Shown here one piece after another: positions 11,101-23,100 of a DNA stretch of 64,000 nucleotides (the first letter of the stretch is position 1; each line of letters begins with the position of its first letter). This stretch comes from Carposina sasakii (taxonomy: Eukaryota; Arthropoda; Insecta; Lepidoptera; Carposinidae). The stretch covers positions 4,568,716 through 4,632,715 of the forward strand of contig CP053163.1 of NCBI GenBank assembly GCA_014607495.2, written 5' to 3'. Position numbers and translations under genes: made by a program. The notes under the pieces were generated by a model that had not been told where the DNA came from, made no database searches, and saw only the letters and a list, made by a program, of their open reading frames with translations.

Positions 11101-14100
11101 CTCACTAGTTTATTAATAGATCGTAATGAAAACAAAAAACTGTTAGTAGTAAGGAATAGCGGGAGCTGGACCACTGACGTCATGGTCTCCTACGTCATAA
11201 ACTTGAAATTTGCTAACTTTGCAAAAAGGTCATCACATATGGCTCATTCACATATGAGATGTCATTAACTAATGAGGTATGTGTGGGTAACGCCCCTCAT
11301 TAACTAAGACACGCCTCCATTAGCTAATGACGTCTCATTAACTAAAAGACACGCCCCCCATTAACTAATTATCAATATAAATGGACCAATAGCAGAGCAT
11401 GGAGTACTAATGACAAATCTCATTAAAGAATGCAACGCCCCATACATTAGGCATCTAAGATGGCTGACTATATCACATGGTCAGCGCGTGATACCTCTGA
11501 CGTTTACTTACTAATGACCATACGACAGCATACCTTTGTGACATCATCAATTATTGCTTCTCTATATTTTGTTAATGCAAGTGACTCTTTATATCCCTTT
11601 GTAGCATTACTATATCAGAAAAACGCTGTACGAATCACGATGGAATTTTGTTAGGATAGAGAACATAATATTGGAGTACGGAATAGCATACTTATATGTA
11701 TATTGCTTCTTGTAGCGCAGGTTGATGAAGTCGATGGCTGTATAGGAATCTTCATGGGTTTTTATAAAGCTACGTAGAATATGCAATGAAGGAATGACAC
11801 AAGTATATTTTCTGTAGCCCAGACAAATAAAGTCGATAGCAACAGCTAGTTTATAATATTGACCAATGTACTCACAGCATTCCTATCTACCCATTTACGA
11901 AAACCATCTTGTTTTTAATTGTATTTTTATTACTTTTGTCAGTAGGACAACATTCTTGAACCAATATTTCTACTTAGGTCATTAAGATACCTACCATTAT
12001 TTATTTTGTAATAAGCAAAATTGGTATAAAATGCATACATTTGACAGTTTCTATAGTTATAAGTGTTTGGTCTTCTCAAGACATAATAAGTACTACGTGC
12101 TCTTCGGTCCTCGCTGTTTTTACCCCACGAAAATGGATGTAAGTATTTATTTTATTCCTAACTTTGTACTTTTTTATGAGATACATACAACTATGTATGT
12201 GCTCCGATTAAATGTAACTAAATCTTTATTTCTGTCTATTCATAACAGTTAAAATATATTTATTTTTTATTGTTATAGCTTGCCTGTTGTATGAAGAAAG
12301 ATGTAGATATAACCGAAGAAAATACCTACAAACAGTATTATTTCAATTACTCTGACGACGAAAACGAACTTACTCCACCATACTCAATGAAAAGACCGTG
12401 CAACCAGTCTCTCGACGAATTTTTTGAAGAACCAAAAAAGAAGAAGTCTAAACTAAATTCGTCCACCGTAGGGCGAGCAACCAAAGACGGAGGTATGTCT
12501 TATATATCGTCAAATAAGGACGATAAGACAGCAGCAACGCATTTTATTAAAATAGAAGTATATGAACTGAAAAAATTGGAGGACATCGATCCCAGCGAAC
12601 ACTGGAAACATGCTGATGTACGCATAAAGTATTATGCAAGCGGAAATGATGAACACCATCGACGAACTCGGGGTCTCATTTATAATATAACGAAGGAGCT
12701 ATCGAAGAGTCCGGATTCAAAAAAATTTACATTTCCACATCCAAAATGAATCAGTCTACATGAACACATCATCAAGTATAAGTCAAGAATAAGTGTGTTG
12801 CTAATGATGTATTAATACTAATGAAGAGTTAGTCATAGTCGTTAACGAAATTGGTTCTAATATATAGTATACGAAGTCGTCAAATTAAGTTAGTCAGTAC
12901 AACAGGATCGGAGAGTTTGTTGAGGTATTTGACCCATACTTTGACAAATTCTTATATGAACTCGTTGAAGATTTTGAGAAAACGTAAGTATTTTTTATAA
13001 TTCAATGTCTAACTACTAATATACTACCAGTTTATACAGGTGTAAAACATTTTCTTTTTTTAACAGTGATGGGGTTCGGGTTCAGATCGGCAGAGGTTTA
13101 AAACACACCGCTGACGACAGCCTCCAGGGTGCTACAACAAAAAGACGACGGCTTAGTGGTCCCTCTACTTCAGAACCCTCCAGTGTCAACATTAAGGATA
13201 ATGAAATGACAGAATGTACGATATGTAATATTTCTGTTAAGAAAAGGTATTTAACCAACCATTTAAGGAGTAATGTACATAAAAATAACGCCTTCCATTT
13301 GCATATAGATTTTCCTAATGTAAAATTAATTGAAACTGCCTTTGGTAAGAGAGTTTATACATTTAAAATAACTCCTCCAGCTAATTGCGATAGTCTCATG
13401 ACGTTTGAGATTTTTTTTGAATTAGTCAGAAATACATTAATTCACCTAATTAACGAAAGCGTTGCTAATTTAACGACATTCAAAGTTAACTTTATTTTAC
13501 ATGCTCATTTTGTTCAGGAGACAAAAAATTTAACAAACGTTTTTGATTTTCAAACCACTAACTTTATTTTGAGTGGATCCGATGATTTTGATATATTTCT
13601 TGACTGCAAAAACTTTGCAAAAAACAATTTCAAATAGAATCACTGAATTTGAAGCAAAAGATAGTGGTTGGAGTATTAAGAATGTTATTAGCTTAGATAT
13701 GAATATTAATAAATTCAAACCTCTTCGAGGATCATCTTTCATAGTTTTACCTCGTGATATAAGTGCGAAAAAAGCTATAATTAATGTAAAAAATTCAGAT
13801 GTATACTGTTTAAAATGGGCTTTACTATCAGCATTGTATCCTGTAACTGTACATACTGATCGAGTTAGTTCATACGCAAAATTTCAACATAAACTTAACT
13901 TTAATGGTATTGCATTTCCGGTAAAGTTAAAAGATGTACACAAAGTTGAGTCTTTAAATAATATTAGTATTAATGTCTTCGGGTTAGAATACAATGCAAC
14001 TACAAAAGCTCATACAGTAATTGGTCCATTATATTTTACTAAATCATACAAACCAAATCATGTAAATTTGTTATACATATCGAATGATAATAATGGTCAC

Positions 14101-17100
14101 TATTGTTACATAAAAAATTTATCTCGTTTAGTATCCAAACAAATTACATCACATAATAGTGCTATTTATATATGTGATGGTTGTCTCATTCATTTTAGCT
14201 CCGAGGAACGACTTTCTAATCATAAAATGAATGACTGTACTCATGTTCGTACAGATCTTCCCAATACTAATATAAACAGAAAAAATTGGTGGGGTGAGAA
14301 TGTACCAAATGATAAATTAAATTTTGAAAATTTTGATCGTAAACTGAGAGTTCCATTCGTGGTTTATGCAGATTTTGAGTCATTTTTAAAACCAATAAAA
14401 TCATGTTCTAATGATCCAGAGAAATCATCGACTGATAACGTTCAAGTACATAGCGTATACAGTTTTGGTTATTATATTAAATGTTCATACGACGACAGAT
14501 TATCAAAATATGTTACCTATACAGGTGAAAATTGTGCTCTCGTTTTTATGAACAAATTGTATGAAGACATCAGGATCATTTGTAGCAAAACTAGTTACCA
14601 AAAATGTCCGATTCCACTTACGGAACGAGATAAAATAAATGTTGAAAAATCATCCATTTGTTATATTTGTGAAAGGACTATAGTTTCAGAAAAATATGTT
14701 GATCATGATTGGTTGACAGGCTTTTTCGTTGGTGTATCTCATGAGCAATGTAGTAATAAATATAGAAAAAATTCGTTTATACCTGTAATTCTACACAATT
14801 TAAGTAATTATGATGCACATTTTATAGTACATGCTCTAAATTTTGTTGATGGTGAAGTTCAAATAATCCCGCAAAATAAAGAGAAGTATATATCTTTCTC
14901 AAAAGTTCTGAAAGTGAATGGTAAAAATATTAGTGTAAGATTTATTGATTCTTTTAAATTTTTGTCTAGTAGTTTAGATTCTTTAGTTAAGAATTTAGAT
15001 AACTCACAATTTCATGAACTTAGAAAACAATATCCATGTGAAAACGATTTTAACCTTTTAAAGAGAAAAGGTGTTTATCCCTATGAGTACATGACATCGT
15101 TTGATTCATTAAAATTAACATCATTACCAACTATTGATAACTTTTACAGTACTCTTACTGGAGATAGTATTTCTGAGAATGATTATAGTTATGCACAAAA
15201 AGTGTGGTCTCATTTCCAGTGTAAAACTATGAGTGATTACTCCGACCTATATTTAAAAGTAGATGTAATGCTGTTAAGCGATATATTTGAAAATTTTAGA
15301 AACGTTTGTATAAAAACCTATGATTTAGATCCAGCTCATTATTATACAGCGCCAGGATTAAGTTGGGATGGAATGTTAAAGTATACTAAGATTAATATAG
15401 AATTACTTACAGATTTCGATAAAGTTGCATTCATAAAATCAGGTATTAGGGGTGGTATATCGCAATGTAGTAATCGCTACGCTAAAGCAAATAATCCATA
15501 CATGAGTGAGTATTCTAGAGAGGAACCAAATTCATATTTAACTTACCTTGATGCTAACAATTTATATGGGTGGGCAATGTCGCAATATTTACCATTATCT
15601 AATTTTGAATGGAGTGAGCTTAATACAAATTATGACGTGCCAATTGATTCTGATATCGGGTATATTTTAGAAGTAGACTTAGAGTACCCTGACTCTTTAC
15701 ACGATTCTCATTCTGACTTTCCACTATGTCCAGAGAATATCTGTATTGGAGGCACAAAAGATTTCAGATTAATACTCAATTTAAATGAGAAGAAAAATTA
15801 TATTATTCACTATAGAAATCTTTTACAATGTAAACAACTAGGTATGCAGGTGACAAAAGTTCATCGAGTACTAAAATTTAAGCAGGCTCCATGGTTGAAA
15901 ACATATATTGAGTTAAATACTCAACTTCGTACAGTTGCTACATCAGATTTTGAGAAAGATTTTTACAAATTGATGAACAACTCAATATTTGGTAAGACTA
16001 TGGAAAATATAGAGAAGCGTGTTAATGTAAAATTGTTAATGCATTGGGAAAATCATGGTAAAATTCAGGGTGCTCAAAGTCTAATTGCTCGTCCAGAATT
16101 TCATAGTCTTGCAATTTTCTCAGAAAATTTAGTTGCTGTGCAGCTACGCAAAACAAAGTTGTATTTTAATAAACCAATATATTTAGGATTTAGCATATTA
16201 GACATATCAAAAACTTTGATGTATGATTTTCATTACAATTATATGAAACGAAAATTTTCTGATCTTAAACTATTATACACAGATACAGATAACTTAGTGT
16301 ATCAAATTTATTGTGAAGATTTTTATAAACAAATAAAACCAGATCTGACTGGCTATTTTGACACATCAGACTATCCTCATAACAATGCTTTTGAGTTCCC
16401 ACAAATAAATAAGAAGAAATTAGGATTTTTTAAAGATGAAAATAATGGAAAAATCTTTACTGAGTTTGTTGGATTACGATCAAAAATGTATGCAATGAGA
16501 GTAGAAGATAGAACCATCACTAAAGCTAAAGGTGTCAACAAAAGTGTTCAAAAAAACTTAAACATGGATAAGTATAAATCCTGTTTATTTAATAAAGACG
16601 TTCAACTTGCAGAAATGTACAGATTTAAGAGTGTAAAACATATTATATTTACGCAAAAAATAAATAAAATATGTTTATCATACAACGACAGTAAAAGGTA
16701 TATTATACCGAATTCTACAGATACTCTGGCTTGGGGTCATTATAAATTAAGGGATAATTAGTGATAAGTTAATACTCATTTGAATACTCATACTTCTTGT
16801 TAGAAAAAAAAAGTTTTGTAATTTAAGTTAAGTAAGTGTATGTTGTTAGTAATGATAATAATCTGTTGTAATGAGAATGATGTTTTATATTTAAATTGTA
16901 TCTATATGTTTGTATGAATAGTAATAAGTAACTATATTAATGTAATCTAATTTATAATAAGTTAAATATAATTATATGCGTTGCTAACTATTGAACATAT
17001 CATTATAAATGGTTACACAGTAAAGACGTTCTTTGTAAACTAAAAGTATGATTCATTTTGAGCACCCATTTACAACTATAGTTGGTGGTCCCAGTGGTTG

Positions 17101-20100
17101 TGGAAAGTCCAACTTTGTTTGTAACTTTATTAAGAATATGAAAAAAATTTGCAATCAAGAATTTAGTGACGTTATATGGTGTTATGATGAAATGCAACCA
17201 CTATATAATTTGAATAATGTAACTTACCATCAAGGAATACCTAACTTGAATATGTTTGATGGGAAATATCCACAACTTATTATTATTGACGATCTCATGA
17301 GAGAGTCCGATGGGCGCATAGTAGATATATTTACAAAAGGAAGCCATCACCGTAATCTTAGTGTATTTTACATTACCCAAAACATATTTCATCAAGGAAA
17401 GGGGCAACGTGACATATCATTGAACTCCAGCTACATTGTTTACTTCAAAAATCCACGCGATAAAACACAAATACGTTATCTTGCTCGTCAACTTGTACCT
17501 GAAAATCCAAAGTTCGTTGAAGAGGCATATAGGGATGCTACAAATAAATCTCATGGGTATTTAATGATTGATTTAAAACAAAATACAGATGATGTACATC
17601 GTTTTAAAACTCTTATTTTTCCAGATGAGTATACGATATGTTACATCCCTAAAAAAGGTATAAATACAACATCATACAATCAAAAACGGTTATTATAGGA
17701 CAATGAAAGGCAAAGTAAAGACACATGTAGAATTTTTAAGAGCATTGCACATACTTAAACCAAAATTTAGGAATGCATTATTAATAGCTTGCAACGATAA
17801 GGAGATAAATTGCATCTGTGAGTGTATTTATAACGTTTTATTAGGAAAGATTCCATTACCAGAAAATAAAAAGCAGAAACTTGGTAAATATAAAAATATT
17901 CTAAGGAAACTAATATCAAAGGGAAAAAACAAATACAGAAAACATATTATTATTCAAAAAGGTGGAGCATTTTTGCCTATTATTCTCGGTTCAGTTTTAA
18001 GTGCTCTACTAGGTTCGTTTGTGAAGTAATTTTAAATAATGGAAAATGCAAAGAAAATGATATTAATAGAACCAGAAGTAATAGAGAAACTAAAAAATGG
18101 TAACAATAATAGTAATGCTAATAATAATTTATCACACCTTGACGAAGAGATGCAAAAAGTTTTAAATACAAAATTGGAAGATAGAGAAAAGTGGTCACTT
18201 TATTTACAATCTCTACAAAGATATTTGTATTTTATCGGAAAGGATCGAAAACCATTAGAGATACCTATAGTGTCCTACGATGAACCCGAAAACGAAAGAA
18301 AAGAACATGTAAAGTTAGAACCAACCTCAGATGTCAAACAGACTTTAACCAAGGAAGACAGTACGGGTGTAGGTGAATATTATGTTAAATCACAATTGCT
18401 TCAATTTATACCAAAATCATATAGACAGAAGGGTGAACTTTTATTAGACATACTTTTGAAAAACAAAGAAAAACTACGCTGGGATCATCAAGGTACAGTT
18501 TTTATTAATAATAAAGAAGTTCATAAAAGTAATATTGTCGACTTGTTTAACGATGTCATGAGACCACTTAAACATAGTTCACCCCGTGGTTGGACCGAGT
18601 TCGCTAAAGCATTAAAAGAGTTAGGAGTACCCCTGAGTTACATAGGTAATCCAAGAAGAGCGACATTTATAAATGTAATGTCTAAAACTCCAGATTATGA
18701 AAATAGCTTCAAAACTGTAACTCCAATGAATGAAGAGTTAAACTTTACACCAAAAAATACCAATTCGCATTCAAGCGATAGTGATACGATCGGTAAACAA
18801 AAAGTAAAAAGGAAAATCGATTGGAAGAAATGGACCCCTTATTAGAAATTCATAACATTTACTACGATGTATCCAATCCTGCTGGTTATAGTAGTTTAAA
18901 TAAACTAGCAGAAGCTATGAAAACTAAACTCACTAGAAAGGAAACAAAAAAATGGTTGGAGTCTCAAGAAACGTACACTTTACATAAACCTGTCCAACGT
19001 CGTTTTCCTAGAAACAAATACATATTGTCTAATCTTAATGAACTCTGGCAAGCTGATCTAAGTGATTTAAGAACATATAGCGAATATAATGATGGTAATA
19101 AATATATTTTATGTGTAATTGATGTTTTTAGTAAATATGCATTTGCTCGAGCTATCCCTCAAAAAAATTCCACTACTATAAAAAAATGTTTTACTGATAT
19201 TTTTCTTGAAGCCAAAGCAACTCCTAGACATTTACAATCAGATAAGGGTACTGAATTTATATCTAAAGATGTAAACAGTTTCTTAAAGAGCTATAACATT
19301 AATTACTACACAACCAATAACCCTGACATTAAAGCAAGTATAGTAGAGAGATTTCAAAGGACGCTCAAAATGAAAATGTGGCGCTACTTTACTCATAACA
19401 ATACCTATCAATATATTGATATTTTGCAGGATTTGCTTCATTCGTATAATCATAGTTTTCATAGAAGTATCAAAATGAGACCATGTGATGTTAATTCTAA
19501 TAATATTATGACAGTTTGGCAAAATTTATATGGAAAAAAGCAAAGTGAGTCATCCAACATTACGAATGAACCTAAATTTAAGGTTGGTGATTATGTAAGA
19601 ATAACTAAACATAAACACGTTTTTCAAAAAGGTTATGAAACCAATTGGAGTGATGAAATATTTATCATAACTTCAGTTGTATACAGATCTCCTTGGGTAG
19701 TTTACACATTAAAAGATTTACAGCATGAAAATATAACTGGAACTTTCTATGAAAAAGAATTACAAATAGTTAATTATGACCCCACTACGGAATTTAAAAT
19801 TGATAAAATACTACGTACTCGTTACTCTGGTCGCAGAACTGAATTGTATGTGAAGTGGAAAGGTTATCCAAATAAGTTTAATAGTTGGATTTTAGCTTCT
19901 AGCTTAAAAAACAAACATGACTAATGATAGTTTTTATTTAACTTTACCTAGCAACAGTTCAATGAAATACTTTCCGCATAATAAAACTGCAAATTTTTCA
20001 ACTAAACTGCCTAAACCCATTAAATTAGAAGGAGAATGGTCAGTTGGACTAGTAGAATTTCAATATCCTTGTACTATGTTTACTGTTCAAGAAAATCAAA

Positions 20101-23100
20101 ATATAATGTATATTAAAAAAAGAATGACAGTTCCAAATGAGTTATCACCGTCTCTGGTAACTTACAAAAGTCACATACCCGCCTCCAGTTATGAAAATAT
20201 TAATGATGTATTGACTGTATTAAATGCAAAAGAAACGTTCAAATTGCGATATGATAAACTATCCAAATATGTTACTCTAACTCAAGATAATAACCAATTA
20301 GTTTCATTAGAATTCTCACCCATATTAAGTCTTCAACTTGGATTTGATCCATATACTAACATTGCTTCAAAAAGAACAGGAAAATTCCCTGCTAACTTGT
20401 ATTTGGGATTAACATCACAGTTATATGTCTACTGTGACATAATAGAACCACAAATAGTAGGTGATGTCATGTGTCCATTACTGAGAAATATATCACTAGA
20501 TCCTGCCAAATATATTTATGGATCGAATAAGATGCATGTTTTTTCTCCACCACACTATGTGCCAGTTATGCGGAGAGAGTTTGACACAATAGAAATCGAT
20601 ATAAGAACAAGCACTGGTGAAAACATTCCATTCCAATTCGGAACAACCTGTGTTAAACTACATTTTAAACGTAGATAAATATAAAAATGTATCCTAAATA
20701 CGATTATAATATTTGTCCATATGAAAACTACTATACACATCAAGCGGGATCTGGTATGGGTATCATTTATAAAGGAGCACCTTACCAGCAAGGACATGGA
20801 ATTGGAAGTTTTTTAGGTGGTTTATTTCGATCAGTTTTACCTTTACTAACAAGTGGCGCAAAGGCTGTCGGAAAAGAGGCGCTAAATGCTGGAGTAGGGA
20901 TTTTATCAGATATGGTTAGTGCAAAACCCATGAACGATTCGGTTCAAAGCAGATTTAGAGATGCAACGACTACCTTGAAAAGAAAAGCTGATGAAAAGAT
21001 TGAGCGAGCAATGATGGGTTCGGGATATAAAAATAAAAAACATCGTGTTGGTAACCTCAGTTACTCACCAATTGTAAAGCAGAGAACAGTGCAAAAAGCT
21101 AAAAAGAAAAATATAAATCATAAAGATATATTTGGTGATTTATAAAATGTCATTTTTACATAATAATTCATGTGAATGCGTTAAGTCTGAATTAGATCTA
21201 TTTGCACTACCAGCTACTCAAACTAGTATTGAAAGTGGTCAGTGGATTCATTACAAACCGATTTCGTCTTTAAATGATGATGGTCCCATTGAGTTTCAAA
21301 TACCTGGAACTGGTGATGACTATATTGATCTATCTCATACTTTAATCCATGTCAAAGTAAAGGTGGTAAACCAGGATCTAACACCTCTAGCACCAAATAC
21401 TAATGTAGCTCCGGTGAATAATTGGCTGCATTCACTTTTTAGTCAACTTGATGTATATTTAAATCAAAAACTTATATCTCCCCCTAACAATACCTATGGA
21501 TACCGATCATATATAGAGACTTTATTAAATTACTCTCCACCAGCAAAACAATCTCATCTAACTTGTGGTTTATGGTATGAAGATACTGCTGGGAAAATGA
21601 ATGCTACTGATGATGGAAACAAAGGTTTTATCGAAAGACAAAAGTTTATAAAAGATAGTAAAGAGGTAGAAATGATGGGTCACTTACATGGTGATATATT
21701 TAATCAAGAAAATTTTTTAATTAATGGTGTAGAGATGGGTGTAAAATTAGTTCGCTCCAGAGATGCCTTTAATCTTCTGTGTCAACCTAGTGATGTTAAG
21801 CTAAAAGTCACTATTATTGATGCTACTCTTATGATCCGTAAAGCCCGAATTAATCCATCAGTACTTCTTGCACATCAAAAAGTTTTATCATCAACCACTG
21901 CTAAGTACCCAATAACACGAGCTGAAGTAAAAGTTTTGACTATACCTTCAGGTGTACAGGGTAATACTTTAGATAATGTATTTCTTGGTCAAGTACCAAA
22001 AAGATGTATAATAGGATTTGTTGATAATACTGCTTTTAATGGTAGTTTTTCCAAAAACCCTTACGATTTTGAAAACTATGGAATAAACACGTTCAGCTTG
22101 TATATCGATGGAATGCAAATCCCTTCTAAAGCTTTACAACCTGTTTTCAGTAACAATCTATATACTTCTGCATATCATACTCTTTTCTCAGGAACTGGTA
22201 TTCATTTCTTAAATAACGGAAACGGTATATCTAGAGATCGATATCCCAAAGGTTATTGTTTACTAGCTTTTGACTTGACACCAGACTTATCAGCTAATTC
22301 AACAGCACATTGGAATCTTATTAGACATGGTTGTGTAAGGTTAGAAGTGAGATTCGAAACTCCATTGACACAAACAATTAACTGTATTGTGTATGCTGAA
22401 TTTGATAATGTAATAGAAATAGATAAAAATAGAAATGTTAATGTAGATTACAGTAGCTAAATTACTTTATAAAACTGAATGTATGTTTTACTATTCTTAT
22501 AATACCTGTAAATGTAAGAAAATACACATGTCTACGGCGAAATCATGAATACTTTAGAAATAAAAAAATGTTTGAAAAAAAAAATCATTCTCTAGAACAA
22601 AACGTGTTTGCTGCTAATCGCATTCCAATGCACATTGCTGCGCCAATTTACCTAATTACTAATTTAGATCCGGATACAAAAATTGGATCTCATTGGGTAG
22701 CAATTTATGTTAATAAGAGTGGTATTGGTGAATACTTTGATTCTTTTGGTCGCAAGCCGACTGGATATCATTTATCATTTTTAAAAAGAAATGCTAATAT
22801 GTGGATATATAATAATAAAATTATTCAAAATATCTTTTCATCACTGTGTGGTGAATATTGTATAATGTATTTATATTTTAAGTATAGAGGTATGAGCTTA
22901 AGAAATTTTGTTGGAATGTTTACTAATGACACTATCAATAATGACTTTTTGTTATATCAAATGTTTACATCGTTTTTATGACTTTTTGTAATATGTAACT
23001 AGGTTAAGGTACCTATTATAATAAATAAAAATATGTTTTATTTTGTAAAAATGATTTTTATTATCAATACCCTAAATACCTACTACACATTATGATAAAA

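Larger units (their letters stand above)
11145..12808 (+). repeat. Polinton left terminal inverted repeat
   Basis: Matches the reverse complement of 23135-24797 almost perfectly. Differences I found are a T/C at 11464, one extra T in the run 12420-12425, and a C/T near 12801; similarity ends abruptly at 12808. The TIR contains the terminal sequence, a subterminal cluster of CATTAACTAAT-type repeats, CRE-like sites, an outward antisense frame and an inward spliced gene. Confidence 0.95.

Noticed and set aside
11460..11654. 64-codon frame in the TIR with a strong start context (AAGATGG), also present inverted in the other TIR copies
   Set aside because: Its presence in all copies only reflects their near-identity. 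It lacks any motif and its end overlaps the better-supported antisense repeat frame.
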